Source of the DNA: an uncultured Paracoccaceae bacterium
GTDB lineage: Bacteria; Pseudomonadota; Alphaproteobacteria; Rhodobacterales; Rhodobacteraceae
NCBI GenBank assembly: GCA_938092015.1
Contig: CALKOT010000007.1
Span: forward strand, 1-49,790
DNA length: 49,790 nucleotides
Reading direction: 5' to 3'
Below, in pieces: positions 16,272-26,143 of this stretch. The notes under the pieces are model-generated. The model was not told the DNA's origin. It made no database searches and worked only from the letters and a program-made list of their open reading frames with translations. Numbering within the stretch: position 1 is the stretch's first letter; each line of letters begins with the position of its first letter. The position numbers were made by a program, and so were the translations under genes.

Positions 16272-16820
16272 ATGTTTCGCCGCCTACCCCTCGTCCTGCC
16301 CTTTGTCCTTCTCGCAAGCGCTGCATTCGCTGAACAGATCGGCGTGGTCGATGAAGCGCAGGCTGATTCGTTTCAGGCGCGCAGCACATCCGGGCACCCG
16401 ATTTCTTTTGGCGAATCTGTGTATCGGAACGCCCGAATTTACACGAAACGATACGGGTCTGCGAAAGTGCTGCTGAAAGACGGCTCTGACCTGATGATCA
16501 CCCCAAACTCATCCATCGTATTGGATGACTATGTGTTCTCTGACGCTGGGGCGCAGTCGATGGCTGTGTCTCTGACGAAAGGCGCGCTCAGGATGGTCAG
16601 CGGGCGGATGCAGAAAGAGGCTGTCGTCGCAACGACTGCCATCGCCCATATCGGCATTCGGGGCACACAGTTCTGGCTGGATGTTGATACGCCGGATCTG
16701 CTGCGCATCTGGATACAGGACGGATCAGTGATCGCCCGCCCAGTAGGCACAGAAGAAGAGTTTGTTTTTCCCGCCCCGGCCTATGCAGAATGCACGACGA
16801 CCACCTGTTACCAGGCTTAA
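16272..16820 (+). CDS. FecR-domain secreted protein
   Basis: The predicted 182-residue product has a Sec signal peptide (RRLPLVLPFVLLASAAFA, cleavage near residue 20). A FecR domain follows: GESVYRNARIYTKRYGSAKVLLKDGSDLMI, of which GSAKVLLKDGS and the later VATTAIAHIGIRGTQF are the typical strands. It is the small periplasmic form without the cytoplasmic anti-sigma part, so it is not a siderophore-signalling FecR as such. ATG 16272 is preceded by AGGAG; the 39 codons before it lack support. It stands alone between the flavoprotein gene and a glycosyltransferase. A C-terminal TTTTCYQA tail is unusual but unexplained. Confidence 0.82.
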   Translation: MFRRLPLVLPFVLLASAAFAEQIGVVDEAQADSFQARSTSGHPISFGESVYRNARIYTKRYGSAKVLLKDGSDLMITPNSSIVLDDYVFSDAGAQSMAVSLTKGALRMVSGRMQKEAVVATTAIAHIGIRGTQFWLDVDTPDLLRIWIQDGSVIARPVGTEEEFVFPAPAYAECTTTTCYQA

Positions 16821-16930
16821 CCGCCAGACCTGCCAGAGGCGTTTCCGATCGATCCGCGGGACAAATAGGGCGCGGTCCGGTTTCCTGATTTATGGCGCAT
16901 CTGATGCGATGCACCGCGACGCGCACCGCT

Positions 16931-18178
16931 TTAAAGCCGAACCTGATCTGGCGACGTTCCAGCATCATAAGCTGTGAAAAGCGCATGCAGGCGCTTTGCT
17001 TCGCTTTCAATATCGAAATCCGCGATCACTTTTGCACGGCCAACCTGACCGAGCGCTGCGCCGATATCCGGATCGCCTAGCAGCGTTTCAATCGCTTGGG
17101 TCAGCGCATCGATATCACCTGGCTCAGTCAGAAAACTGCTGGCGCCATCTTCGACCAATTCCGGAATGCCGGTAATACGCGATGTGACGACAGGGCGACC
17201 AGCCGCCATAGCCTCCATCAACACAACGGGGACGCCTTCGGCGTAACTGGGCAGAACGAAAATTGCTGATCTGGCGAGCTCTTCCGCCACTTCGGATTGA
17301 CCTATCGCACCGGTGAAACGGACGTCGGTCAGGTTTTTCGCCCTGGCATTCGCCTGCAGTTCATCACGTAACTCGCCGTCACCGACAATAGTCAGGGCTG
17401 CCTTGGGATGATTGGCGCGCAAACGCGAGAATGCTTCCAGCAGCAGCGGCACGCCTTTCACATCGGCCAATCGTCCGACGAAAAGGATGTTCTGGCCTGA
17501 TGGCGGCGGGGCCGAGGTATAGCGCGCAGGCATCACCCCGCAGTGAATGATATGCAGCTTGGCGTGATGATCTGGCGTAAGATGCGCCATCGCCTTGCCC
17601 CTAGCATAATTCGAAATGCAGGCGACAAATTCAGCATTCGTCAGCTTCGCGCCAAGGCGTGATTGGTCCGTGTCCATAAAGTCAGACGGGCCATGCAGCC
17701 TGAAACTATACGGAATGCGTAAGATACGCGCCGCCAGCATGCCAACAGTACAGGCCGGGTTGGCGAAATGAATATGCAGACGACGGACGTTCGTGCGGCG
17801 CAGATGCCGCGCCAGAACCATCGTCTCCGCCAGATAGAAGAACGCATAGATCAGCCCACGTAAGCCACTCGCGCGTTCCGTCACCGCAAGCTTTAGCGCG
17901 CTTAGAACACCGCCCAGCCGCAACAATTTGATCGACGCGATGTCGGCCAGCAGCGACAGCGGGTTTCTGGCCCGTTCCATGATTGCGAACGTGCCGCGAT
18001 GTTCTTCGCGTTCTTCAGGCCCGGTCAGCGCCTCTTCCTGCGGGCGGCGGATGGCGCAGGTGATGATGTCTTCCCCTTCCGCCCGCAGCGCCGAGACTTC
18101 GCGCGGGATGAACGTGTGCGAGAATTTCGGGTATTCGCTGGTCAGATAGGCCACGGGCCGGGATTGGTCGGTTTGCAT
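16931..18178 (-). CDS. Glycosyltransferase family 4 protein
   Basis: The 415-residue protein has the GT-B, GT4 layout: an N-terminal acceptor domain (LTSEYPKFSHTFIPREV) and a C-terminal nucleotide-sugar domain with NILFVGRLADVKGVPLLLEAF and YAEGVPVVLMEAMAAGRPVV, which holds the two glutamates of the EX7E motif. It should transfer a sugar from an activated donor onto a surface polysaccharide or lipid-linked acceptor at the inner membrane. The divergent GT2 gene at 18276 suggests a shared exopolysaccharide or LPS task. The precise product is unknown. Confidence 0.9.
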   Translation of the reverse strand: MQTDQSRPVAYLTSEYPKFSHTFIPREVSALRAEGEDIITCAIRRPQEEALTGPEEREEHRGTFAIMERARNPLSLLADIASIKLLRLGGVLSALKLAVTERASGLRGLIYAFFYLAETMVLARHLRRTNVRRLHIHFANPACTVGMLAARILRIPYSFRLHGPSDFMDTDQSRLGAKLTNAEFVACISNYARGKAMAHLTPDHHAKLHIIHCGVMPARYTSAPPPSGQNILFVGRLADVKGVPLLLEAFSRLRANHPKAALTIVGDGELRDELQANARAKNLTDVRFTGAIGQSEVAEELARSAIFVLPSYAEGVPVVLMEAMAAGRPVVTSRITGIPELVEDGASSFLTEPGDIDALTQAIETLLGDPDIGAALGQVGRAKVIADFDIESEAKRLHALFTAYDAGTSPDQVRL

Positions 18179-18275
18179 CGTCGGCGTGATCCTATGGAGC
18201 CTTCATCTTTGCAGTGTGAACATGCCCTATTGTCATCGCGAACCTCATAGAACAATTAGGCCTTAGTTATCGGAA

Positions 18276-19217
18276 ATGAGCGTCACCGCCGACATGACCT
18301 ACGCCCTGATCAGCCCCTGCCGAAACGAGGCCGACTATATGCGCCGCACGCTGGATAGCGTGATCGCGCAAACCGTCAGGCCAGATCTGTGGCTGATCGT
18401 GGATGACGGATCGTCCGATGCGACGCCGGATATTCTGGCCGAATATGCAGCGGCGCATGACTGGAACAAGGTTGCGCCAAAGCCAGATCGTGGTCACCGC
18501 GCTGTGGGGCCGGGTGTGATTGAGGCGTTCTATTTTGGCCTCGTTCTGATGGACATCAAAGCGTTTGACCAGATCTACAAACTCGATCTCGACCTTGATC
18601 TGCCGCCTAAGTATTTCGAGATACTGATCGACCGCATGGCCGCCAATCCCCGCATCGGCACCTGTTCTGGCAAGTCCTACTACCCGACGCCTTCAGGGGA
18701 GCTGAAAAGCGAAAAATGCGGGGATGAGATGTCGGTCGGCATGACCAAGTTCTATCGCACCGCATGTTTTCTGGATATCGGCGGGTTCGTTCGCGAAGTG
18801 ATGTGGGACGGGATTGATTGTCACAAAGCGCGGCAACTCGGCTGGATCGCCTGCAGCTGGGATGAGCCAGAGTTGCGGTTTGAACACCTTCGCGCCATGG
18901 GGTCGAGCCAGAAAAGCATCCTGACCGGGCGGCGGCGCCATGGGCATGGGCAGTATTTCATGGGCTCTGACCCGCTCTACTTCGTCGCCACAGCTGTATT
19001 TCGCATGATGCACCCGCCTTATGTCGTGGGCAGGCTGTCGATGCTGGTTGGTTTTTTCAATTCCATGCTGCGGGGCCTGCCGCAACTGGATGACGCACCG
19101 TTGCGCGCGTTTATCCGCGCCTATCAACGGCGGGCGCTGTTTGTGGGTAAAGGCAAGGCGATCGAAGAGATCATGGCCAAAGCGCCGATGCCTGTTGCGG
19201 TTAAAGCTGGCCCTTAA
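18276..19217 (+). CDS. Glycosyltransferase family 2 protein
   Basis: The 313-residue protein has the GT-A, GT2 opening LISPCRNEADYMRRTLDSV followed by WLIVDDGSSDATPDIL. The acidic LDLDLDLP (residues ~105-112) is the likely DxD-type divalent-metal/nucleotide-sugar site. The C-terminal third has a hydrophobic helix (VVGRLSMLVGFFNSML) that may sit on the membrane. It should be a cytoplasmic, inverting sugar transferase for a surface glycan. A second in-frame ATG lies six codons downstream. It is divergent from the GT4 gene, with about 97 bp between them. Confidence 0.88.
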   Translation: MSVTADMTYALISPCRNEADYMRRTLDSVIAQTVRPDLWLIVDDGSSDATPDILAEYAAAHDWNKVAPKPDRGHRAVGPGVIEAFYFGLVLMDIKAFDQIYKLDLDLDLPPKYFEILIDRMAANPRIGTCSGKSYYPTPSGELKSEKCGDEMSVGMTKFYRTACFLDIGGFVREVMWDGIDCHKARQLGWIACSWDEPELRFEHLRAMGSSQKSILTGRRRHGHGQYFMGSDPLYFVATAVFRMMHPPYVVGRLSMLVGFFNSMLRGLPQLDDAPLRAFIRAYQRRALFVGKGKAIEEIMAKAPMPVAVKAGP

Positions 19218-19239
19218 GGTTTGAAAAACGCCGCGAAGA

Positions 19240-20889
19240 TCAGCTGATCAGCTCACCCGCCGCAGCGCGCGCGGCATCCGTGACAGTATCGCCAGATAGC
19301 ATCCGGGCGATCTCGTCGCGCTTTTCATCGCCAGTCAGCGCAACGACATCAGTGCGGGTGACCTCTCCGGTTGATGATTTCTGAATGCGGAAATGCTGGT
19401 CACCCTTTGCGGCGACCTGGGGGGAGTGCGTAACAACCAGCACCTGATCAGACTCGGCCAACCGCGATAGCCGTCGACCAACCGCATCTGCTGTGGCCCC
19501 GCCGACCCCTCTGTCGATCTCATCAAACACCATAACGCCCGAAGGCCCACGGCCAGCGAGAGCGACCTTCAGCGCCAGCAAAAACCGCGACAGTTCCCCG
19601 CCCGAGGCGATCTGGGCAAGCGGGCCGAATGGCGCGCCGGGGTTGGTGGCAATTTCAAAGGCGATCTTTTCCGCGCCTTCAATCCCCGGGTCAGTGGCGG
19701 CAATTACGGTGCGAAACTGCGCGCGTTCCATCTTCAACTCAGGCAATTCAGCCGCGACGGCCTTGTCCAACGCCTTGGCCGCGGTGGTGCGTTTTGCAGT
19801 CAGCGCCTTCGCCGCCTTGTGATAAGCGGCCTCAGCCTTGGCGACAGATGCGATAAGCGCTGCTTCGTTCGCTTCATTGTCCGAGATCAAGGTCAGTTTG
19901 GCCTGCATCTCGGCCGCGAATTCCGGCAACTGGTCGGGCAGGATATTGTGCTTGCGCGCGATGCCGCGCAGGGCAAAGAGACGCTCTTCAGTTTGTTCCA
20001 GCTCCAGCGGATCAAATGACAGACCTTCCAGCGCCGCCTCAACATCAGATGACGCTTCGCCCAGGGCTTCAAGCGCGCGGCCAAGCGCATCGATTGCACG
20101 ATCCAGTCGCCCTTCAGCGTTCGGCGCCGCATCATCCAGACGGCGCATTGCGTCACTCGCCGCGCCTTCTGCCCCATCTGGTCCAAGCGCAGTGGCGGCG
20201 GCGACGACCTCTTCCCGGATCCGTTCGGCTGCCTGCATAAGACGGCGTTTGGCGTCCAACGCCGCGTCTTCGCCCACTTCCGGCGCGAGGGTCGCCAATT
20301 CTTTCGCTGCATGTTCCAGATATTCGCGATCACGCGCAGCCGCTTCAGCATCGGCGCGCGCTTTTACCAACGCTTCTTCCGCCGCGCGCCAGTCCCGAAA
20401 GGTCGCGCGTGTGGCCGCGACTTCGGCTTCTGAGCCGGCGAATTGATCCAGCAAAGCGCGGTGGCCACGGGTGTTCAGAAGACCCCGATCATCCTGCTGG
20501 CCGTGCACTTCGACCAGTGCCTCGCCAACGGACCGCAGCAAATCAGCTGATACGCGCTGGTCATTGATAAACGCGCGGCTGCGGCCATTCGAGGACGCGA
20601 CGCGGCGCAGCGTAAGGCCATCATCATCCCACCCGATCCCGGCTCCTTCCAGCAATGCACGAACCGGATGATGATCAGTGCAGGCGATTGTCGCATTCGC
20701 GGCGCCTTCTTCAGCCCCCGCCCGCACCAAACCACGCGCATCACGGCGACCAAGCGCAAAGCCCAGCGAATCCAACAGTATGGATTTTCCAGCGCCCGTC
20801 TCGCCCGTAAGCACGTTCAGACCACCGGAAAAATCCAGTTCCAGTCGTTCAATCAGAACGATGTCGCGGATTGTCAGGGTTTCGAGCAT
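19240..20889 (-). CDS. recN: DNA repair protein RecN
   Basis: The 549-residue SMC-like ATPase has Walker A GETGAGKS (residues 29-36), a long central coiled coil rich in Ala/Glu/Arg, the ABC signature ASGGELSRFLLALK and Walker B GVMVFDEIDRGVGG. RecN acts in double-strand break repair with RecA. ATG 20889 (MLETLTIRDI) was chosen because it matches the family N-terminus and follows GGCGGGA. The longer frame would run into bamD. It is the last gene of the dcw block, 13 bp behind bamD, the same order as in related bacteria. Confidence 0.95.
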   Translation of the reverse strand: MLETLTIRDIVLIERLELDFSGGLNVLTGETGAGKSILLDSLGFALGRRDARGLVRAGAEEGAANATIACTDHHPVRALLEGAGIGWDDDGLTLRRVASSNGRSRAFINDQRVSADLLRSVGEALVEVHGQQDDRGLLNTRGHRALLDQFAGSEAEVAATRATFRDWRAAEEALVKARADAEAAARDREYLEHAAKELATLAPEVGEDAALDAKRRLMQAAERIREEVVAAATALGPDGAEGAASDAMRRLDDAAPNAEGRLDRAIDALGRALEALGEASSDVEAALEGLSFDPLELEQTEERLFALRGIARKHNILPDQLPEFAAEMQAKLTLISDNEANEAALIASVAKAEAAYHKAAKALTAKRTTAAKALDKAVAAELPELKMERAQFRTVIAATDPGIEGAEKIAFEIATNPGAPFGPLAQIASGGELSRFLLALKVALAGRGPSGVMVFDEIDRGVGGATADAVGRRLSRLAESDQVLVVTHSPQVAAKGDQHFRIQKSSTGEVTRTDVVALTGDEKRDEIARMLSGDTVTDAARAAAGELIS

Positions 20890-20902
20890 TCCCGCCCAAA
20901 CA

Positions 20903-21736
20903 TCAGAAAATGTCGCCGCCGATGACTTTGCGGAAATTGCGGCTAAGCCAGCTTTCTTCTGCAAAAGTCGCCTTCAGCCGCTCGCCGGTCAGCAACGCGT
21001 AGCTGTCGACATACCAGTCAGATCCCGGAAAGTTGTGGCCCAGAACCGCAGCAGCGTTCTGCGCTTCTTCCACCACACCGAGGGCGAGGTAGCTTTCAAC
21101 CAGTCGGTGCAGCGCCTCTGGCGCCTGGCTGGTGCCGGAATATTCGTCAACCACGACACGGAAGCGGTTGATCGCTGCAATGTAGTGGCCCTGCCCAAGG
21201 TAAAAGCGGCCAACTGTCATTTCCTTACCCGCGAGGTTGTCGAAGGTCAGGTCGCGTTTCAGTTTTGCAGCGCGTGCAAATTCACTGTTGGGATAGCGTT
21301 TGATCACTTCGTCCAGGGATTGCAGCGCACGAACCGTATCACCCTGATCGCGACCTACATCGGAGATCTGATCATAAAAGCTGAGCGCGCCAATGTACTG
21401 CGCGCGTGCAGCGTCGGCGTCGGATGGGAAAAAGTCGAGATAGCGTTGCGCAGATGCGCGCGCCGCTTCGTACTGTTCGGCCTGATAGTAGCTGTCAGCT
21501 GACCGGATCATAGCCGTCTTGGCGAGCTGCGAGTAAGGATACAGGCGCTCAACCTCATCGTAGGTTTCTGCGGCGGCGATGAAATCACCATCTGAGGCCA
21601 GCGAATTTGCTTCAGCAAAGATGGTTTCGGCCGGGCGAACGTCATCCACCAGCGAATCATCATCCGAACATGCCGCCAACGCCAAAGCGGCGACTGTCGT
21701 CAGCACCACTGCGCGAACACGAATACTCCGAAACAT
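20903..21736 (-). CDS. bamD: Outer membrane assembly lipoprotein BamD (ComL/YfiO)
   Basis: The 277-residue protein begins with a lipoprotein signal ending L-A-A-C (lipidation at Cys23). The mature part is a row of TPR helices (AETIFAEANSLASDGDF, YPYSQLAKTAMIRSADSYYQ) that ends in a helical domain. It is the essential BAM-complex lipoprotein that helps insert beta-barrel proteins into the outer membrane. ATG 21736 follows AAAGGGTG. It lies directly after ftsZ, with a terminator between; no lpxC gene is present in the gap. Confidence 0.94.
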   Translation of the reverse strand: MFRSIRVRAVVLTTVAALALAACSDDDSLVDDVRPAETIFAEANSLASDGDFIAAAETYDEVERLYPYSQLAKTAMIRSADSYYQAEQYEAARASAQRYLDFFPSDADAARAQYIGALSFYDQISDVGRDQGDTVRALQSLDEVIKRYPNSEFARAAKLKRDLTFDNLAGKEMTVGRFYLGQGHYIAAINRFRVVVDEYSGTSQAPEALHRLVESYLALGVVEEAQNAAAVLGHNFPGSDWYVDSYALLTGERLKATFAEESWLSRNFRKVIGGDIF

Positions 21737-21873
21737 GGCGGTCACCCTTTCTTCCCACAACGCGGGCGCTTCGTCGGCACCTCTGCGAACTCTCCCCTTC
21801 GCTTAGCACAGAAATTGGGGGAGTCACATGTTAGAGCGGTTAGATCATTCATTGAATCTTCATCCACCCTCAC

Positions 21874-21904
21874 AAAGAAAAAGGCGCCCCTCGAAAGAGG
21901 CGCC
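21874..21904 (-). terminator. Rho-independent terminator after ftsZ
   Basis: On the minus strand GGCGCC-TCTTTCGAGG-GGCGCC forms a GC-rich hairpin followed directly by TTTTTCTTT. It begins 22 bases past the ftsZ stop. It should end most transcription of the ftsQAZ part and leave bamD-recN dependent on their own promoter or on read-through. Confidence 0.8.
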
Positions 21905-21926
21905 AGTTGGTCCTTCAGGGAGATCG

Positions 21927-23606
21927 TCAGTTAGCCTGTCGGCGCAGGAAGGCGGGGATTTCCATTCGGAGATCCTCTTCCGTGTCCTGGCGCCCGTCAT
22001 TGGCTTCTTCAACTGGTTCCTGGCGTGGTGTAGGCTGCTGAGCGAGGAAAGACGCTGGTTCGCGCTTTGCCGCCGCTGCGCCGCCGGTCATCCGGTGGAT
22101 CAGACTGTTCAGGCCAAAGCGCCCACGGTCTTCTTCTGCTTCTGTTGGCGCCGCAACCGCGGGGGCTGCCTGTGCGACCACCTGCGGCGCAGGTTCTGGC
22201 GCGTGCATGATGGGCGTTGGCGCAGGCTCTTCCGCGATCACTTCGCCCGGCGCGGCTGCGCGGGGGGCGAAAAACTCTGGCGCAGGCGCCGGTTCTGCCG
22301 ATTGCGTCGTCTTGTTCGGATCATAGTCAGCGAAGAGGTTTGGCTCTTCATCATCAATGATCAGCATCTTTGGCTTTGACGGTGCGGCAGGTTCAGCCGC
22401 AGGTGCTGGCGTTGCAGATGCAACCGCTGCCGGCGCTGATTCTGGCGTCGCTTCAGCAGCCGGGGCTGGCTGAGCTTCTTCCACACGCGGTTCAGCCGCT
22501 GCGGCGGCCGCCGGAGCGACGACTGCAGCCGGGGCTGCACTTGCGCGACGTGGCGTGGCAGTCTGTGTCTGCGGCAGAACGATCGGGTTGGTCTGCGATG
22601 GACGACGCTCTGACGGGCGTGGGATGGACTGATCGACTTCAGCCGCATCGATGCCGGTCGCAACGACCGATACGCGCATCATGCCATCCATGTCCGGATC
22701 AAGCGTAGAACCAACGATGATGTTCGCTTCAGCATCCACTTCGGCCCGCACGCGGTTCGCAGCTTCGTCCAATTCGAACAATGTCAGGTCGTAGCCACCC
22801 GTGATGTTGATCAGGACGCCTTTGGCGCCTTTCAGGCTAACTTCGTCCAGCAACGGGTTGGCGATGGCTTTTTCCGCCGCATCAACTGCGCGGGTTTCGC
22901 CTTCGGCTTCACCGGTGCCCATCATCGCTTTGCCCATCTCGTCCATCACGGAACGGACGTCAGCAAAGTCTAGGTTGATCAGGCCCGGACGAACCATCAG
23001 GTCAGTCACGCCTTTGACGCCCTGATAAAGGACATCGTCCGCTATCATGAACGCTTCGGCAAATGTCGTGCGTTCGTTGGCGATACGGAAGAGATTCTGG
23101 TTCGGAATAATGATCAACGTGTCGACGACCTGCTGAAGTTCCTCAATCCCGCCTTCGGCCAGTTTCATCCGGTTCGAACCTTCGAACTGGAACGGCTTGG
23201 TCACGACGCCAACCGTCAGAATGCCCATCTCACGGGCTGCGCGCGCGATAACCGGCGCGGCGCCTGTGCCCGTGCCACCCCCCATGCCGGCAGTGATAAA
23301 GCACATGTGGCTGCCCTGAAGGTTTTCGGCGATCTGTTCGATACTTTCCTCAGCCGCGCCCGCACCGACACCCGGCTTGGCGCCTGCGCCAAGACCCTGC
23401 GTCACGGTCGCGCCCAGCTGCAGTTTTCGCTGCGCTGTCGACTGCTGGAGAGCCTGCGCGTCGGTGTTCGCAACAACGAACTCAGCGCCTTCCAGGTTTT
23501 TCTCGATCATATTGTTGACGGCGTTGCCGCCAGCGCCACCGACGCCAAATACGGTGATGCGGGGCCGGAGCTCATCGCTCTCCGGCGTTTTAAGATTAAG
23601 GGCCAT
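21927..23606 (-). CDS. ftsZ: Cell division protein FtsZ
   Basis: The 559-residue tubulin-like GTPase polymerises at midcell to form the Z ring. The nucleotide motifs are clear: [11 protein letters not shown] (residues 20-30), the tubulin signature GGGTGTG (109-115) and the T7 loop [12 protein letters not shown] with the catalytic Asp. The globular domain ends near residue 320. A Pro/Ala/Glu linker of more than 200 residues follows, then the conserved C-terminal peptide [10 protein letters not shown] that binds FtsA and ZipA-like partners. The long linker is typical of alphaproteobacterial FtsZ. It is separated from ftsA by about 320 bp containing hairpins and a TATACT sequence, so it may have its own promoter. 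Confidence 0.97.
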   Translation of the reverse strand: MALNLKTPESDELRPRITVFGVGGAGGNAVNNMIEKNLEGAEFVVANTDAQALQQSTAQRKLQLGATVTQGLGAGAKPGVGAGAAEESIEQIAENLQGSHMCFITAGMGGGTGTGAAPVIARAAREMGILTVGVVTKPFQFEGSNRMKLAEGGIEELQQVVDTLIIIPNQNLFRIANERTTFAEAFMIADDVLYQGVKGVTDLMVRPGLINLDFADVRSVMDEMGKAMMGTGEAEGETRAVDAAEKAIANPLLDEVSLKGAKGVLINITGGYDLTLFELDEAANRVRAEVDAEANIIVGSTLDPDMDGMMRVSVVATGIDAAEVDQSIPRPSERRPSQTNPIVLPQTQTATPRRASAAPAAVVAPAAAAAAEPRVEEAQPAPAAEATPESAPAAVASATPAPAAEPAAPSKPKMLIIDDEEPNLFADYDPNKTTQSAEPAPAPEFFAPRAAAPGEVIAEEPAPTPIMHAPEPAPQVVAQAAPAVAAPTEAEEDRGRFGLNSLIHRMTGGAAAAKREPASFLAQQPTPRQEPVEEANDGRQDTEEDLRMEIPAFLRRQAN

Positions 23607-23927
23607 TAGGTCCGCCTGTTTTTTTCGCTCAACTGCTTCGCCTTCATTTCGATTAATTCTGAGGCGATTTATGCGTTTACGCTACCTTAACGACAAACAG
23701 CTGTCATCAGAAAAATAGTATAAATTTCCGTGGCTTGGCGGTTTTTGATGCGCTGAGACTCCCCTATTTAGGGGTTGTCTTTTGGAAACAATGGGTTGCA
23801 GAATTTCGTTAAAATACCCACATCGAGTTCGGCCAGAAACATACTGAAAACATTAAACTTTATTGAATTTGGCAAGAATTACTAACAAGCTGGGGATAAG
23901 TTGTGGCTTTCACAGGGTGCCACAACC
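23607..23927 (-). promoter_or_regulatory. ftsA-ftsZ intergenic region with hairpins and candidate ftsZ promoter
   Basis: No gene is seen in these 321 bases, which are much more AT-rich than the flanks. Two bases after the ftsA stop lies a perfect 8-bp hairpin, GTTGTGGC...GCCACAAC (23900-23926), with only a weak T-tail. Within it or next to it is a DnaA-box-like TTATCCCCA. A second perfect hairpin, CCCCTA-TT-TAGGGG, is at 23761-23774. On the minus strand TATACT at 23717-23722 could be a -10 element about 110 bases before the ftsZ ATG; no good -35 was found. I found no CtrA site of the TTAA-N7-TTAA form. Confidence 0.45.
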
Positions 23928-25262
23928 TCACCAATTGTCGCGAAACCAGCGCAAAGCATTGGCGACGCGGGCGCGTGATTTGAACCCGCCAACCTGTTCA
24001 AAATCCCACAATTCATCCTGCGGACGCGCAGCGTAAAGCGCCAAGCCAACGGCAGAGGAAAAGTCAGGCCCGGAGGCGGTTTCCGGCAAACCCGCTATTC
24101 TGAGCGGACGACCAATGCGAACGGTGCGGCCAAGGACGCGCTGCGCGACCTCTTCCACCCCTGTCAATTGGGCGCCGCCGCCCGTCAAAACGATGCGTCG
24201 GCCCGGCAGGTTATCGAACCCTGCCTGATCGAGAGAATTACGGATATCTTCGAACATTTCTTCCAGCCGGGGTCGGATAACGCCAATCAGCGCGGATCGG
24301 GAAATCCGCCGTCGGTCCGATGCGCCACCGGCGCCAATGTACGGCGCCTCAATCAATTCGCGGTCATCAAGCCCCGTGGCGACTGCGCCGCCATGCAGTG
24401 TCTTTATCCGCTCAGCTGACTGGATCGGCATAGACAAGGCTGTCGCGATATCGCTGGTCAGGTGATCGCCGCCAACACGCACACTGTCCGCATAGATCAA
24501 ATGATTGCGCAGAAAGATTGAGATGTTCGTTGCGCCTGCGCCGAGGTCGATGCAAGCGGCGCCCAGTTTATGTTCATCTTCGATCATGCCCGACAGCGCG
24601 GCGGCGTAGGGTGCAACGACAACACCGGCAAGCTCAAGATCGCAGCGACGAACACAGGTTGCGAGATTCTGCAGGGGGGCCGTCACAACCGAGACCGTCA
24701 TCAGGTCGACGGACAGATATTTCGCCACCATGCCGCGCGGGTCAGCGGCCATTGTGGCGCTGTCCAGCGTGAAATTCACAGGCATGGAGTGGATCACTTC
24801 TCGGCCAGCCTGCTGCGCCGGCCAGGCGCAGGCTGACAGGGCGCGGCTGATATCGTGGTTCGACACCGTGTCGCCTTCGATCTCAACCTCACCAAAAGAA
24901 GAAAAGCTTTGGGGCCGCGCTGCGCTTAGGCAGGCGATCACCTGATCGACCCGGGCGCCGGCCATTTTTTCGGCCCGCTCCAGTGCGGTGCGAATGGCTT
25001 TTTGCGCTTCTTCCAAATCGTTGATTTCACCCAACCGCACGCCGCGTGATTGGGTGACGCCAGCGCCGACGACGCGCATTGCGCCGAACGCGGCATGCTG
25101 GGCGCCCTGCCCCATCGCCTGATCCAGAGCAGCAGGATCAACTTTCAGGATAAAGCAGACGGTCTTGGCGGTGCCAACATCCAGCACGGCGACAAGGCCG
25201 CGCTTCAAAGCCGCCTTCAGACGCAAGCGCATTGCGCGCATGTCGGAAATGTAAGCGTTCAT
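23928..25262 (-). CDS. ftsA: Cell division protein FtsA
   Basis: The 444-residue actin-like ATPase tethers FtsZ filaments to the inner membrane. The phosphate-1 motif is LDVGTAKTVCF (residues ~23-33), phosphate-2 is CIDLGAGATNISIF and the adenosine motif is IVLTGGGAQLTG. The SHS2 (1C) domain lies between, with VDQVIACLSAARPQ and DISRALSACAWPA. The last residues (VANALRWFRDNW) form the usual amphipathic membrane-targeting helix. Its ATG overlaps the ftsQ stop (ATGA). Confidence 0.96.
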   Translation of the reverse strand: MNAYISDMRAMRLRLKAALKRGLVAVLDVGTAKTVCFILKVDPAALDQAMGQGAQHAAFGAMRVVGAGVTQSRGVRLGEINDLEEAQKAIRTALERAEKMAGARVDQVIACLSAARPQSFSSFGEVEIEGDTVSNHDISRALSACAWPAQQAGREVIHSMPVNFTLDSATMAADPRGMVAKYLSVDLMTVSVVTAPLQNLATCVRRCDLELAGVVVAPYAAALSGMIEDEHKLGAACIDLGAGATNISIFLRNHLIYADSVRVGGDHLTSDIATALSMPIQSAERIKTLHGGAVATGLDDRELIEAPYIGAGGASDRRRISRSALIGVIRPRLEEMFEDIRNSLDQAGFDNLPGRRIVLTGGGAQLTGVEEVAQRVLGRTVRIGRPLRIAGLPETASGPDFSSAVGLALYAARPQDELWDFEQVGGFKSRARVANALRWFRDNW

Positions 25263-26143
25263 GCGTCTTCCCCATCGGCCGTCGCATTGCGTCCGTCATG
25301 CAGACTTTGCAACGCATCCGGTCCAAGGCGCAGCGTCGGGCGCCCTCTAATTCTCAGATCAATCGCCGTGACATCTTTGGTCAGCGGTTTTTCTGGCGTC
25401 TGCTCCAGCACCTTTACATAGGCCAGCGCATCCAGTGCGTCCTTGGCGGGCAGCATCACGACAGGGCCATCGTTCAGAACAGCGTTCCAGCGACGTTCCC
25501 CGATGCGCACCAGACCGCGAAGGCGGGGGCCAAGTGCGCCAGCGTCCTTAAAGATGCGTATCGCTTCGTTCACCGCTTTGGGCGTGTTGGCCCCAACGCC
25601 TGCGATCAAAGGAAGACCAGGATGTTCGGCCCGGCTTTCAAGACGGGCGATGGCGGCGCCGGTTGCATCCAGCAGGGTCAGCGCTTCGCCCCGCCGCCAG
25701 ATCAGCGCGGGTTGGCAAAGTGTGACTGAGATATTCAGCGTGCGCGGGGCTTCCAGTCGCGCCTGTGCGGACCGGACCCAGCCCAGCGCCTCTACCCGAC
25801 GACGGGCGCGTGTGGCGTCAAATGTCAGGGATGATGCGCCCAGCGTATATTCCAACTGACGGCGCAAAGCGGCCTCGACGTCAGGTGCGGCGCCTTCGAT
25901 GCTAAGTCTGGTGACGGCGAATTCCGGGCGTTCCAGCGCCTCATTCTTCATCTCATCGAACTTCGCCATCGTCGCATTGCGCAGCTCTGATTGCGAAGCG
26001 ACCCAACCTATTCCGGCCAGAACCAGCAATAGCGGCGCCCAGACGGTAGCGAACTTCTGGAATGCCTGATCACGCAGAAGGCGCCGGATCCGAAACCCGG
26101 TGCGGGTGGGGGCGTAATCGCGGGGGGGCCTCACCTCTCGCAT
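25259..26143 (-). CDS. ftsQ: Cell division protein FtsQ
   Basis: The predicted 294-residue bitopic membrane protein has a basic cytoplasmic N-terminus, a membrane helix at about residues 31-49 ([19 protein letters not shown]), then a POTRA domain ([18 protein letters not shown]) and the FtsQ/DivIB beta-domain ([20 protein letters not shown]). It belongs to the FtsQLB subcomplex that activates FtsWI. ATG 26143 was chosen; it overlaps the ddl stop by about 13 bp. The longer frame would place 17 extra residues inside ddl. Confidence 0.92.
   Translation of the reverse strand: MREVRPPRDYAPTRTGFRIRRLLRDQAFQKFATVWAPLLLVLAGIGWVASQSELRNATMAKFDEMKNEALERPEFAVTRLSIEGAAPDVEAALRRQLEYTLGASSLTFDATRARRRVEALGWVRSAQARLEAPRTLNISVTLCQPALIWRRGEALTLLDATGAAIARLESRAEHPGLPLIAGVGANTPKAVNEAIRIFKDAGALGPRLRGLVRIGERRWNAVLNDGPVVMLPAKDALDALAYVKVLEQTPEKPLTKDVTAIDLRIRGRPTLRLGPDALQSLHDGRNATADGEDA

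Noticed and set aside
19838-20446. 202-codon frame opposite recN
   Set aside because: Ser/Ala/Arg-rich shadow of the recN coiled coil; no start signal.
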